Assembly (NCBI RefSeq): GCF_000832015.1
Contig: NZ_JXCJ01000001.1
Span: 2,073,009-2,108,522, forward strand
Direction of reading: 5' to 3'
Origin: Gilvimarinus agarilyticus
Lineage (GTDB): Bacteria > Pseudomonadota > Gammaproteobacteria > Pseudomonadales > Cellvibrionaceae
Length of the DNA: 35,514 nt
Shown here: positions 24,444-35,299 of the stretch, one piece after another
How the letters are laid out: every line of letters starts with the position of its first letter
Numbering within the stretch: position 1 is the first letter of the stretch
Made by a program: the position numbers and the translations under genes
Notes under the pieces: generated by a model
Seen by the model: the letters and a program-made list of their open reading frames with translations, nothing else
Database searches by the model: none
What the model was told of the DNA's origin: nothing

Positions 24444-25535
24444 CTGATTATTCGATACCTATTATTTATCTGCACCCTGATACTGTCCGGCGTCGCTAGC
24501 GCCGATCAAGTGGTCGACCTCTATAGTGCTGATGCGCTGGTCAAGTCGCAGTCCGAGGCGCAGCGCGCCGCGGCGGCAAAGCAGGCTCTGGCGGATACTC
24601 TGGTCCGGGTGTCGGGCTCGACCTCGGTGGCCGATAACCCCGAGGTGCGCCAAGCTTTGGTGCGCGCGCAAGATTACGTCTACGAATACAGTTATGCCTC
24701 GACTGACAAAACTCTAGAGGCGATCGACGGCAGCCTAGTGCCTGCCTCACGTTTGCAGCTTAAGTTCTCGCCACCACTCATCGAGCAGCTACTGCGCGAT
24801 GCCAGCCTCGCGTTTTGGCCCGCCAACCGCCCCACGGTACTGGTGTGGTTGGTAACCAATACCCCCGCCGGGCGTGACGTGGCAAGTGATTTACCCACAT
24901 TAACCGTTTTACGTGAGCACGCCGACGAGCGCGGCTTGCCGTTAATGGTGCCCCTGTTTGATTTGGAAGATCATCTGGTTATGCCAGCGGACGCCCTGTG
25001 GCAAATGGATGAACGGCAAATTCGAGAGGCCTCGGAACGTTACCGGGCTGACGCTATTGTGGTGGTGCGTGCCTCTGAGTTATCGGGGCAGCGCTGGCGC
25101 GCTGACTGGCAGCTAATGCATGCCGATGGCACCCCAAGTTTTGATGCCGAGGGCGAGTCGCTCGAGTCGGTGCTGCCGGCTGTGGTAAACACCGTCGCCG
25201 ATTTCTTTGCCGACCGTTACGCCATTAGCCCCAGCGAGGCGGGCGATGCCAATGTGGTGCTGCAAGTTAATAATGTCGAGAGCTTTGCCGACTATAAAAA
25301 AATTGAGCATTACCTGGCGCAGTTGGCGCTGGTGCGCCGCACGCAGCTGGCAAGCTTAAGCACGGATGGGTTAATTTTACGGTTGTTTACCGAGGGCGAT
25401 ATAGCCCGGCTGCAAAACACCTTGGCTTTAGGCGGCGTGTTGATTCCCGCCTCCGAGAGCGTCAGCTTGCCTAGCAATCGGTATCTGGTACCGGGCACAG
25501 AAAGCGCCCCGTTGCAGTACCGATTGGCTCGTTGA
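24444..25535 (+). CDS. DUF2066 domain-containing exported protein with non-canonical start
   Basis: The first canonical start in this frame is GTG at 24510, but that already lies past a perfect signal peptide encoded just upstream in the same frame (Leu-Ile-Ile-Arg-Tyr, hydrophobic run, then GVASA and DQVVDL). Within that stretch there is no ATG, GTG or TTG. A good ribosome site (GGGAG, 24431-24435) sits 8 nt before CTG at 24444 and 11 nt before ATT at 24447, so translation probably begins at one of these. The 363-residue product fits DUF2066 (the gene before hda in Pseudomonas): an early domain with TLVRVSGSTSVADNP, FSPPLIEQLLRDA and LVWLVTNT, then a beta-rich C-terminal half. Biochemical function unknown; periplasmic. 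Confidence 0.85.
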   Translation: MIIRYLLFICTLILSGVASADQVVDLYSADALVKSQSEAQRAAAAKQALADTLVRVSGSTSVADNPEVRQALVRAQDYVYEYSYASTDKTLEAIDGSLVPASRLQLKFSPPLIEQLLRDASLAFWPANRPTVLVWLVTNTPAGRDVASDLPTLTVLREHADERGLPLMVPLFDLEDHLVMPADALWQMDERQIREASERYRADAIVVVRASELSGQRWRADWQLMHADGTPSFDAEGESLESVLPAVVNTVADFFADRYAISPSEAGDANVVLQVNNVESFADYKKIEHYLAQLALVRRTQLASLSTDGLILRLFTEGDIARLQNTLALGGVLIPASESVSLPSNRYLVPGTESAPLQYRLAR

Positions 25536-25544
25536 GGTCGCTTA

Positions 25545-26255
25545 ATGTCAACTCCGCAGCAGCTGTCATTAGGCGTCAGCTTAAAAGACGACGCCACCTT
25601 CGATAACTTTTACGCCCCCGAGGGCTCGAGCAACGAGCAGGTGATTCGCGCCTTGCGCGAGCAAGTAGAGGGTGCGGGTGAACACTTTTTGTATTTGTGG
25701 GGCGCCAGCGGTGTGGGCTTAACCCACTTGTTGCAAGCCAGTTGCCACAACGCCGAGGCGCGCCGTATGGCGGTGCAGTACTTGCCCCTGCGTGAGCTAA
25801 CCGGCTTTGCCCCCGAGGCATTGTTGGATGGGCTAGAGGAGTTAGACATGGTGTGCCTGGACGGTTTGGAAGCCGTCGCTGGCAACCCGGCCTGGGAGCG
25901 CGCCCTGTTTAACCTGTACAACGCTTTGCGCGATGCCGGCCGCTTATTGTTGGTGGCGGCGCCGCAAAACCCCCGTGAGCTAAATATTCAGTTGGCGGAT
26001 TTGCGCTCGCGCTTGCAGTGGGGCGTTATCCTTAAAGTGCAGCCGCTGGACGATACCGACAAACAGCAGGCGTTAATGCGCCGTGCCCGCGAGCGCGGTA
26101 TGGAGCTAAACGAAGAGGTAGCCAGCTATATCGTGCAGCGGGTACCGCGCGATATGAACCAGCTGTTTTGTTACCTGCACCGGCTCGATCACGCCTCGTT
26201 GGCCGAGCAGCGTAAACTGACGATCCCGTTTGTGAAAAAAACGTTGGGATTATAG
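25545..26255 (+). CDS. hda: DnaA regulatory inactivator Hda
   Basis: The 236-residue protein is a DnaA-like AAA+ domain without the DNA-binding part. An N-terminal clamp-binding-type segment (PQQLSLGV, residues 3-10) should contact the DNA polymerase sliding clamp. DNFYAPEGSSN and the nucleotide-binding loop GASGVGLTHLL follow, with Leu where a canonical P-loop has Lys, as is common in Hda. LRSRLQWGVILKV and the sensor-2 region complete it. With the clamp, Hda stimulates ATP hydrolysis by DnaA and prevents over-initiation of replication. It follows the DUF2066 gene by 9 bp. In Pseudomonas other genes follow; here a heptad array and a GH9 gene do. Confidence 0.93.
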   Translation: MSTPQQLSLGVSLKDDATFDNFYAPEGSSNEQVIRALREQVEGAGEHFLYLWGASGVGLTHLLQASCHNAEARRMAVQYLPLRELTGFAPEALLDGLEELDMVCLDGLEAVAGNPAWERALFNLYNALRDAGRLLLVAAPQNPRELNIQLADLRSRLQWGVILKVQPLDDTDKQQALMRRARERGMELNEEVASYIVQRVPRDMNQLFCYLHRLDHASLAEQRKLTIPFVKKTLGL

Positions 26256-26260
26256 TTTTT

Positions 26261-26353
26261 ACGGGGGACGGTTGACGGAAAACGGGGCACGAGTGTGTAG
26301 GCTACTGTTATTTTCCGTGCGCCATTTCCCGTTCCTCGTACCCCATCCCCCGT
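26261..26353. repeat. Inverted ACGGNNN heptad array, locus 2
   Basis: Five direct units fill 26261-26295 (ACGGGGG, ACGGTTG, ACGGAAA, ACGGGGC, ACGAGTG). A 16-bp spacer follows, then six inverse units in perfect phase at 26312-26353 (TTTCCGT, GCGCCAT, TTCCCGT, TCCTCGT, ACCCCAT, CCCCCGT). The array begins 5 bp after the hda stop. The arms can pair into a long imperfect hairpin and may act as a terminator, although it has no T run. The remaining 26354-26452 holds the GH9 leader, with TAATAT near 26384 as a possible -10 box. Confidence 0.8.
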
Positions 26354-26452
26354 ACTCCGGTTTAACCATTCTTTGCGAACCCTAATATAGTCTGGCCCTT
26401 ACTTCGCGCTACACTCGGTGGCGGAAAACAACAATATAACGAGGAAGAGCCC

Positions 26453-28350
<1,898 letters not shown>

Positions 28351-28452
28351 TCAAACTTCCCCACAAGCCTGATTCGCCTGTACGAAATAACGCTTGCCGG
28401 TTATTTTGCAAGATTTTGGCAAAGTCTTTGGGTACGCTCCTGAGCTACCGTT

Positions 28453-28980
28453 TTATCGGTTCCAGGGCATGCGCGCAATTAACATTCCCATGGCGCAGGT
28501 GTCGGTGATTCCGGCAAACATTAAACCGGTACCGACAAAGCCCGATAAAGCAAAAAACGCTGGGTGTATAAAAAATCCAGTCAGTACCCCCGTGACGACT
28601 AAACCACCTGCGGCAATGCGCACTTGGCACTCGAGCGAAATTGCCGTTTTAGTCCCGTTGACTAACGTTGCACTGGTTTCTGTTAAGGCGTTTACACCGC
28701 CCTCGATAATAATCAATGGTTCGTCGAGCTGCCCGTTGAGCGTATTGGCGGCCATATCGGCGCGCTTACCACTTTGGCACAAGAGATAAACCGGCTGACC
28801 CGTTTTGCCCGCATCGTGTAAGGCGCCGCGCACTCGCTCGGGGGTGATTTCGTTAACCGGAATGTGAATGCTGCCGGGTAGATGGCAAGCTTTCACTTCC
28901 GCCGCCGTACGTATATCAATAACGCAGCACTGGTGGTGTTGCTCGGCGGCTTGTTGCGCAGAGTGACGCTCAATAGTCAT
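28453..28980 (-). CDS. ygaP: YgaP-like membrane rhodanese (rhodanese plus DUF2892 membrane segment)
   Basis: The ATG at 28980 has GGAGAG 6 nt upstream and gives 175 residues, close to E. coli YgaP (174 aa); the longer open frame to 29046 is not needed. An N-terminal rhodanese domain carries the persulfide-forming Cys68 (LLCQSGKRA), and ECQVRIAAGG begins a DUF2892 tail with two hydrophobic segments (around residues 122-160) that anchor it in the inner membrane. It should move sulfane sulfur from thiosulfate or persulfides to acceptors. It follows the ArsR-type regulator by 16 bp, the same pair as ygaV-ygaP in E. coli. Confidence 0.9.
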   Translation of the reverse strand: MTIERHSAQQAAEQHHQCCVIDIRTAAEVKACHLPGSIHIPVNEITPERVRGALHDAGKTGQPVYLLCQSGKRADMAANTLNGQLDEPLIIIEGGVNALTETSATLVNGTKTAISLECQVRIAAGGLVVTGVLTGFFIHPAFFALSGFVGTGLMFAGITDTCAMGMLIARMPWNR

Positions 28981-28996
28981 AGAAAGCTCTCCAATG

Positions 28997-29302
28997 TTAG
29001 GGGCAATAAATGCTCTGTAATACTTCAATAATCCGCACGGCGGCATCGCCGTTTAGGCGGTAGAAAATCTTTTGTGAATCCCGCCGAGTGGCGACCAGCT
29101 CGGCCTCGCGTAGGGCGGCCAAGTGTTGCGACAGGGCAGACTGCGACAGCGGCACCTGAGCATTCAGATCGCCGACGCTCATCTCGCCGTTAATCAGGGC
29201 ACACAAAATCATCAGGCGCTTTTGATTGGCCAGCATTTTTAAAAAACCCGCCGCCTGACTGGCGTTGGCTTTTAGCTGTTCAGGTGTCATGGGTTGGCTC
29301 AT
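28997..29302 (-). CDS. ygaV: ArsR-family persulfide-responsive regulator, YgaV/BigR/SqrR type
   Basis: The 101-residue winged-helix repressor has ANQKRLMILCAL, a recognition helix in SQSALSQHLAALREAELV, RRDSQKIFYRL and an ending VLQSIYCP. The two cysteines, Cys34 and Cys100, match the pair that forms a tetrasulfide or disulfide in SqrR/BigR and is present in E. coli YgaV. Oxidation by reactive sulfur species should release DNA and switch on the following rhodanese gene. A short GAGGGA site lies 7 nt before the ATG. A two-site operator lies in its promoter region. Confidence 0.9.
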   Translation of the reverse strand: MSQPMTPEQLKANASQAAGFLKMLANQKRLMILCALINGEMSVGDLNAQVPLSQSALSQHLAALREAELVATRRDSQKIFYRLNGDAAVRIIEVLQSIYCP

Positions 29303-29327
29303 GTTTATCCCTCCTTGCTATCATAAT

Positions 29328-29373
29328 ATTAGATAAGCCTAAAATAGCAATAGCTAAATTAGACTATTCTAAT
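29328..29373 (-). promoter_or_regulatory. Two-site operator for the YgaV-like repressor
   Basis: A perfect palindrome ATTAGA-CTAT-TCTAAT lies at 29358-29373. A second, imperfect copy of the same layout, ATTAGA-TAAG-CCTAAA, lies at 29328-29343. Their centres are 30 bp apart, close to three helical turns, so two dimers would sit on one face of the DNA. The region is AT-rich and 26-71 bp upstream of the ygaV start codon. Operators of SqrR/BigR-type repressors are also AT-rich dyads with TTAG/CTAA half-sites, as I recall. Confidence 0.65.
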
Positions 29374-29467
29374 ATTTTGGTGAAGTTTTTATCCCTTCTC
29401 ACGATGGGGCGCCAGTTAACGGCCTGTTAAGGTACAATGCGCGCAGTTTTTCAGTGGCTGGACGGAT

Positions 29468-30511
29468 ATGCGGGTATTAATTGTTAAATTGAGCTCTATG
29501 GGTGACCTGGTGCAAACGCTGCCCGCTATCAGCGATGCGGTGCGTGCCATTCCCGGTATCCGGTTTGATTGGGCAGTGGATGAAGCCTTTGCCGAGGTGC
29601 CTACGTGGCACCCGGCGATCGAACGCACCATCGTATCCGCCCACCGGCGCTGGAAGCGCAGCGTCAAAACCGCTTGGCAGTCGGGCGAGTTAAAGGCCTA
29701 CTGGCGTAAGTTGCGCGAACGCGAGTACGATTTAGTGCTGGATGCGCAAACGAGCTTTAAAAGCGCTACGGTGGCCCGTATGGCACGCGGTTTACGCGCG
29801 GGGCCCGATGCCGACTCGGTGCGCGAGAAGGGCGCCCATCTGTTTTACCAGCGCCGTTTTAAAGTGGCGCAAGATATTCTGGCAGTGGATCGCTGGCGAG
29901 ATTTATTTGCCGCTGGGCTCGGGTACCCGCGCCCTCAAACCGCGCCCGAGTTTGGTTTGCAGGACAAAGCCTGGCCCGCGCAAACCGTTACCCATAAGCC
30001 GTATATAGTAGCCGTAACCAACGCCAGCTGGCCCACTAAGTGCCTGCCCAATACAAGCTGGCAGGGCTTGATTAAACACGCTGCAGCGGCGGGTTTAGAG
30101 GTGTTGCTCCCGTGGGGCTCGCCCACCGAGCGCGAAACCGCCGAGGCTATTGCGCGCGACCACGCCAATGCTAAAGTACTCGAGCGTATGAGCCTGACCG
30201 AACTTGCCGGGCTTTTACACACAAGCCAAGGGGCCGTGTGTAATGATACTGGCCTGGCCCACATTGCCGCCGCGCTTAATGTGCCTACGGTAACCGCGTA
30301 TGGCCCGACGGACCCTGCGCTGATTGGTGCCACCGGCCCGCGCTCGAGCCACATTGTTGCGCCTGGCTACTTGTGTGAGCAGTGCGGTAAGCGTTTATGC
30401 CGTCACCCGGACGCCAGCGCAACAACGGATTTTGTGGACAACCGCCCACGCACACTGGCCGCCATTACCGGCGACCAATTGTGGCAAGCACTTACCCAAA
30501 TTCAGAACTGA
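29468..30511 (+). CDS. waaC: Lipopolysaccharide heptosyltransferase I WaaC
   Basis: A 347-residue GT9-family enzyme. It has the N-terminal [20 protein letters not shown] segment in which the KLSSMGD motif is diagnostic, [22 protein letters not shown] and the C-terminal [25 protein letters not shown] nucleotide-sugar site (recognised by NDTGLAH). It adds the first heptose to Kdo2-lipid A at the cytoplasmic face of the inner membrane. It is preceded by TACAAT (29433-29438), a probable -10 box. It ends 14 bp before gltX, so the two may be co-transcribed. Confidence 0.93.
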   Translation: MRVLIVKLSSMGDLVQTLPAISDAVRAIPGIRFDWAVDEAFAEVPTWHPAIERTIVSAHRRWKRSVKTAWQSGELKAYWRKLREREYDLVLDAQTSFKSATVARMARGLRAGPDADSVREKGAHLFYQRRFKVAQDILAVDRWRDLFAAGLGYPRPQTAPEFGLQDKAWPAQTVTHKPYIVAVTNASWPTKCLPNTSWQGLIKHAAAAGLEVLLPWGSPTERETAEAIARDHANAKVLERMSLTELAGLLHTSQGAVCNDTGLAHIAAALNVPTVTAYGPTDPALIGATGPRSSHIVAPGYLCEQCGKRLCRHPDASATTDFVDNRPRTLAAITGDQLWQALTQIQN

Positions 30512-30525
30512 TACAAGAGACACTT

Positions 30526-32019
30526 ATGACCGTTCGCACTCGTATTGCTCCGTCGCCCACCGGCGACCCCCACGTTGGCACCGCTTATATTGCGCTGTTT
30601 AACCAATGCTTTGCCCGCCAGCACGGCGGCCAGTTTATTTTGCGCATTGAAGATACCGACCAAACCCGCAGCACGCCAGAATCCGAGCAAGCGATTCTCG
30701 ACAGCCTGCGCTGGTTAGGCATCGACTGGGACGAAGGGCCGGATGTTGGCGGCGAGCATGGCCCCTACCGCCAGAGCGAGCGCATGGGTATTTACAAACA
30801 ATACGCCGATGAGTTGATTGAAAAAGGTCACGCCTTTTACTGCTTTGCCACCAGCGAAGAGCTGGATGAAATGCGCCGCGAGCAACAAGCCCGTGGCGAG
30901 ACGCCTAAGTATGACGGCCGTGGCTTAAAACTTAGCGAGGCTGAGGTGCAAGCCAAGCTCGCCGCCGGCGAACCCTACGTGGTGCGTATGAAACTGCCGG
31001 AAGAGGGCGTGTGTGTTATCGATGACATGCTGCGCGGCAACATCGAGATCGAATGGTCGCAAGTGGATATGCAAGTGCTGCTAAAAGCCGACGGCATGCC
31101 CACTTACCATCTGGCGAACGTGGTAGACGATCACCTGATGGGCATCACCCACGTGATTCGCGGCGAAGAGTGGATCAACTCTGCCCCCAAACACCTAAAG
31201 CTGTACGAATACTTTGGCTGGGAAGCGCCGGTATTGTGCCACCTGCCGCTGCTGCGCAACCCGGACAAATCCAAGCTCAGCAAGCGCAAAAACCCCACCA
31301 GTATTCTGTACTACCAGCGCGCCGGCTACCTGCCAGAGGCGGTGCTTAATTACTTAGGCCGCATGGGCTGGTCTATGCCTGACGAGCGCGAGAAATTTAC
31401 CCTGGCTGATATGCAGGCCAACTTTGACATTACCCGCGTCAGTTTGGGTGGGCCTATCTTTGATGTGGAAAAACTCAGCTGGCTCAATGGCCTTTGGATA
31501 CGTGAAGACCTAAACACCGAGCAATTGGCCGACCGTCTGAGCGAGTGGGCACTTAACCGCGATAACCTATTAAAAGTGCTGCCACACGCCCAGTCGCGTA
31601 TGGAAACTCTGGGCGACTTTATGCCTTTGGTGGCGTTTTTAGCCTCGGGCCAGTTGCCGCTGACCGAAGCGCACTTTGCCGAAAACCGCCTACCTATGGA
31701 CGAGCAAAAGCAACTGCTGCAATTTGCTCTGTGGCGCTTAGAGGCGCTGCGTGTGTGGGAGCGCGATGAAATTTTTAACGCGCTTAAAGAGCTGGCCGGG
31801 CAAATGGATATCAAGCTCAAAGACTTTTTGGCCCCTATCTTTATCGCCATCGCCGGCACCACGGCGTCTTTTTCGGTGATGGACTCGATGACTCTGTTAG
31901 GCCCGGATATGAGCCGCGCAAGACTGCGTCAGGCGATTAATATTTGGGGCGAGGTAGGTAAGAAGCAGCTTAAAAAGCTGGAGAAAACCTATCAGGGGTT
32001 GGGGCAATCGGCTGACTAA
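30526..32019 (+). CDS. gltX: Glutamyl-tRNA synthetase GltX
   Basis: The frame is open further upstream, but the true start is the ATG at 30526 (AAGAGA 6 nt before), giving 497 residues; upstream starts would overlap waaC. Class I motifs are present: the HIGH equivalent HVGT (residues 16-19) and the KMSKS equivalent KLSKR (250-254). The zinc cysteines of E. coli GluRS are mostly lacking ([13 protein letters not shown]), as in Pseudomonas GltX. It charges tRNA-Glu in the cytoplasm. No tRNA gene follows, unlike the arrangement in some relatives. Confidence 0.96.
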   Translation: MTVRTRIAPSPTGDPHVGTAYIALFNQCFARQHGGQFILRIEDTDQTRSTPESEQAILDSLRWLGIDWDEGPDVGGEHGPYRQSERMGIYKQYADELIEKGHAFYCFATSEELDEMRREQQARGETPKYDGRGLKLSEAEVQAKLAAGEPYVVRMKLPEEGVCVIDDMLRGNIEIEWSQVDMQVLLKADGMPTYHLANVVDDHLMGITHVIRGEEWINSAPKHLKLYEYFGWEAPVLCHLPLLRNPDKSKLSKRKNPTSILYYQRAGYLPEAVLNYLGRMGWSMPDEREKFTLADMQANFDITRVSLGGPIFDVEKLSWLNGLWIREDLNTEQLADRLSEWALNRDNLLKVLPHAQSRMETLGDFMPLVAFLASGQLPLTEAHFAENRLPMDEQKQLLQFALWRLEALRVWERDEIFNALKELAGQMDIKLKDFLAPIFIAIAGTTASFSVMDSMTLLGPDMSRARLRQAINIWGEVGKKQLKKLEKTYQGLGQSAD

Positions 32020-32087
32020 CCGTAGCGGGTGGCGAAAACTACCTACGTTGCCGCGGCGGTGTTAACAATGGCCTGCTAGCGCTAGTG

Positions 32088-32119
32088 GCCGGCTCCTGCG
32101 TGTTTATCGCAGGGCCGGC
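32088..32119 (+). terminator. Hairpin after gltX, possible terminator
   Basis: GCCGGC (32088-32093), a one-base bulge and CCTGCG (32095-32100) pair with CGCAGG (32108-32113) and GCCGGC (32114-32119) around a 7-nt loop. It lies about 70 bp after gltX and before the convergent dnaE2 end. Only TTGT follows, so termination strength is uncertain. Confidence 0.45.
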
Positions 32120-32179
32120 TTGTAGCACTTAATAGACAAGAGTGCTTTTGCTGGGCTTTAAGCGGCCTGATTTTTCCAG

Positions 32180-35100
32180 CTAATGAAAGTCGCGCGATGA
32201 CAAGGCCAGGCCATCGAGCAGGTGATCCAGGCTTTCCAGTTTACCGGCAATAACATGAATCACTTCCCCTTCTCTTTCTAATATACCTTTAATGCGTAGC
32301 AGCTTGGCAGCCAGAAACGGCCCCTTTTGTGCCCGCGCGGTAGCGGACCACACCACAACGTTAATGTTGCCGGTATGATCTTCTAGCGTTACAAAGGTTA
32401 CGCCCGATGCGGTACCGGGACTCTGCCGGCCAGTGACCACGCCGGTGATGCTAACCGGTGATTGATGCCGTTTATGTATTAAATCGCAGGCAAACGTAAA
32501 GGGCGGCAGACGCTGCTCGGCCAGTAGTAGCGATACCGGGTGGTGCTGCAAACTTAGCCCAAGGTTAACGTAATCCTCAAGCATGTTTTCTTGCGCGCTG
32601 GGCGCGGGCAGTTGTACCTTTGATGGCTGGTTAATGCTCAGTGGTGCGGTAGACTGTAACGTTTGTTGTAAGGGTTTAGCGGTTTCCGGTGTGCGCTGCA
32701 TTAGCTCCCAGCGGCTTTGGTAGCGGTTGCCGGCCAGCGTGGCTAAAGCATCGGCGCTGGCAAGCGCTTGTAACGTTTGGCTGTTAAGCCCGCAGGTTTT
32801 AAGGGCTTGCAGGCTGGTAAAACCTGTACCGCGTTTATGAATAAGTACCTCGGCCGCCTGGGGCGCCAGGCCTTTTATTTGTCGTAAGCCCAAGCGTATG
32901 GCCCAGCTGCCGGAGTATGGCTCCAGCGTGTGGTCATAAATGGATTGATTAACACATACGGGCAGCACGGTATGGCCGTGGCGCACCGCGTCTTGAATCA
33001 GTTGGGAGGGCGAGTAAAACCCCATGGGCAAACTGTTTAATAGCGCGCAGTAAAAGGCTTGAGGGTAGTAGTGTTTTAACCACGCCGAGGCGTAAGCGAG
33101 CAGGGCGAAACTGGCCGAGTGTGACTCGGGAAAGCCGTACTCGCCAAAGCCGCAAATTTGGGCAAAAAGCTGCTCGGCAAAATCTTTTGTGTAACCACGT
33201 TCTCGCATGCCGTTAATGAGTTTGTTTTTAAACCGCATTAGTTGGCCGGTTTTTTTCCAGCTGGCCATGGCGCGACGTAATTGGTCGGCCTCGCCACCGC
33301 TGAACCCGGCCGCCACCATCGCCAGTTGAATGACTTGCTCCTGAAAAATAGGCACACCCAAGGTGCGTTCCAGAATCGAGCGAACATCTTCCGATGGGTA
33401 GCTTACCGCCTGTTCGCCATGGCGACGTTTTAAGTAGGGGTGCACCATACCGCCTTGAATGGGGCCGGGCCGCACAATGGCAATTTGAATTACCAGGTCA
33501 TAGTAGCTGGCCGGCTTTAAGCGTGGCAGCATAGACATTTGCGCACGCGACTCTACCTGAAATACACCCACCGAATCGGCTTTTTGCAAATCCGCGTACA
33601 CCGCTTGATCATCCATACTGCGGGTAATGTGGTATAGCTCATAGCGCTTTTGATGGTGCTGCTCAATCAGGTTTAGTGTTTTACGAATAGCGCTTAGCAT
33701 ACCAAGAGCAAGCACATCGACTTTTAACAGCCCTAAGCTTTCTAAATCGTCTTTATCCCATTGGATCACTGTACGCTCAGCCATGGCTGCGTTTTCTACG
33801 GGCACCAGCTCGTATAAAGGGCCGCTGGAGATGACAAAGCCGCCTACGTGTTGTGATAGGTGGCGAGGGAACCCTATTAAAGTTTCGGTGAGTTGAATAA
33901 GCTGCTGTGCAGTATGAGATTCGGCATCGATGCCCAGTTCGGTAATTTGCTCTTGCCAGGGGTGGCCGGTATCGCGTCGGTTGATGTTTTTAATGTAAAA
34001 GTCTAGTTGGGTGTCGTTAAAACCCAGAGCTTTGCCCACATCACGTAGAGCGCTTTTGAAGCGATAGCCAATTACTGTGGCGGCCAGTGCAGCGCGTTCA
34101 CGGCCGTATTTTTGATAAATATACTGAATAACTTCTTCGCGCCTTTCGTGCTCAAAATCCACATCAATATCGGGTGGCTCGTTGCGCTCTTTGGAGATAA
34201 AACGCTCAAACAGCACGTTGATATGGCGTGGGTCTACGGCGGTAATCTCCAGGCAGTAGCACACCACGGAATTAGCCGATGAACCACGCCCCTGATACAA
34301 AATATGCTGTTCACGGGCAAAGCGCGCAATATCATCAATGGTTAAAAAAAAGTGGGCGTAATCCATCTGTTCAATCAGTGTTAGCTCTTTTTTAATAGTG
34401 GCGGCAATGTGCTCGGGCACACCGTCTTTAAAGCGTTTTTGGCAGCCCTCGGCTACGCGCTGGCGTAAATAGTCCATGGCAGTTAGCCCGCGAGGTATAA
34501 CCTCGGATGGGTATTCGTATTTCAGCTCACTCATATCAAATTGGCAGCGTTCGGCAATCGCTAAGCTTTGCTGCAGCCAGCGGGTGTTAAATAAACGCTG
34601 TAGCTTGTTAATACGGCGTAGGCTGAACTCGGCATTGCTGAGCAGGTCGAGCCCGGCTTCTTTAACGCTAGTGCCGAGCTTGCGGGCGCTCAGGACGTGC
34701 TGCAGCGCAAGGCGCTCGCTGTGATGCATCAATACCCCGCCGCAGGCGACCAGTGGAATCTGGTGGCTGTTGGCCAGTTGTTCTAGTCGCCGGTTGCGGC
34801 TCTCTTCGTTATTAGTGAGGTGCCGTTGTATGCCAACCCACAATCGCTTGTTGTGGTATTTTTTTAGCCATTGGGCTTGCTCGCTTTGATTGCCGTCGCC
34901 GTTTGGCAACCAAATTAATAAACAGTGTTTGAGTGAGGCGATATCCCAGCGGGTGAGTTCGTAGTGATTTTTGCGGGTGCGGCGCCTCGCGTTAGTAATA
35001 ATGCGGCATAGCTCGGCGTAGGCTTCACGGTTAGGGCACAGCGCTACCAACTTTATGTCAGCATTAATGTGTAACAGGCTGCCGACAATTAACTTGATCG

Positions 35101-35278
35101 GTAATTTGTAATTTTTAATAGCCGTATAGGCTTTAACAACGCCGGCCACTGAGCATTCGTCGGTAATGGCCAAGGCGCGGTAGCCTAATTCGCACGCGCG
35201 TATCGCCAGCTCCTCTGGATGTGAGGCGCCGGTTAAAAAGGAGTAATTACTTCGGCAAAACAATTCGGCGTAATGCAT
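32180..35278 (-). CDS. dnaE2: Error-prone DNA polymerase III alpha subunit DnaE2 (ImuC)
   Basis: The 1032-residue protein is the usual length of DnaE2, shorter than replicative DnaE. It opens with a PHP domain in the DnaE2 form (SNYSFLTGASHPEELA, ALAITDECSVAGVVKA). The C-family polymerase palm follows, with catalytic Asp372 and Asp374 (PDIDVDFEHERR); then fingers (GVFQVESRAQMSMLPR, IVRPGPIQGGMVHPY) and the C-terminal helix-hairpin-helix and OB-fold region (SITGVVTGRQSPGT). It performs the mutagenic extension step of SOS translesion synthesis. It lies 21 bp after imuB, as in typical imuA-imuB-dnaE2 operons. The expected LexA box would be upstream of imuA, outside the window. Confidence 0.95.
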   Translation of the reverse strand: MHYAELFCRSNYSFLTGASHPEELAIRACELGYRALAITDECSVAGVVKAYTAIKNYKLPIKLIVGSLLHINADIKLVALCPNREAYAELCRIITNARRRTRKNHYELTRWDIASLKHCLLIWLPNGDGNQSEQAQWLKKYHNKRLWVGIQRHLTNNEESRNRRLEQLANSHQIPLVACGGVLMHHSERLALQHVLSARKLGTSVKEAGLDLLSNAEFSLRRINKLQRLFNTRWLQQSLAIAERCQFDMSELKYEYPSEVIPRGLTAMDYLRQRVAEGCQKRFKDGVPEHIAATIKKELTLIEQMDYAHFFLTIDDIARFAREQHILYQGRGSSANSVVCYCLEITAVDPRHINVLFERFISKERNEPPDIDVDFEHERREEVIQYIYQKYGRERAALAATVIGYRFKSALRDVGKALGFNDTQLDFYIKNINRRDTGHPWQEQITELGIDAESHTAQQLIQLTETLIGFPRHLSQHVGGFVISSGPLYELVPVENAAMAERTVIQWDKDDLESLGLLKVDVLALGMLSAIRKTLNLIEQHHQKRYELYHITRSMDDQAVYADLQKADSVGVFQVESRAQMSMLPRLKPASYYDLVIQIAIVRPGPIQGGMVHPYLKRRHGEQAVSYPSEDVRSILERTLGVPIFQEQVIQLAMVAAGFSGGEADQLRRAMASWKKTGQLMRFKNKLINGMRERGYTKDFAEQLFAQICGFGEYGFPESHSASFALLAYASAWLKHYYPQAFYCALLNSLPMGFYSPSQLIQDAVRHGHTVLPVCVNQSIYDHTLEPYSGSWAIRLGLRQIKGLAPQAAEVLIHKRGTGFTSLQALKTCGLNSQTLQALASADALATLAGNRYQSRWELMQRTPETAKPLQQTLQSTAPLSINQPSKVQLPAPSAQENMLEDYVNLGLSLQHHPVSLLLAEQRLPPFTFACDLIHKRHQSPVSITGVVTGRQSPGTASGVTFVTLEDHTGNINVVVWSATARAQKGPFLAAKLLRIKGILEREGEVIHVIAGKLESLDHLLDGLALSSRDFH

Positions 35279-35299
35279 AGCTTAATCACTGTGTGGGTT

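Noticed and set aside
30397-30525. Upstream extension of gltX
   Set aside because: It overlaps waaC in another frame; the family N-terminus begins at the ATG at 30526.
32020-32179. tRNA gene after gltX, as in some relatives
   Set aside because: No cloverleaf, T-loop or CCA end could be found; only a GC-rich hairpin is present.
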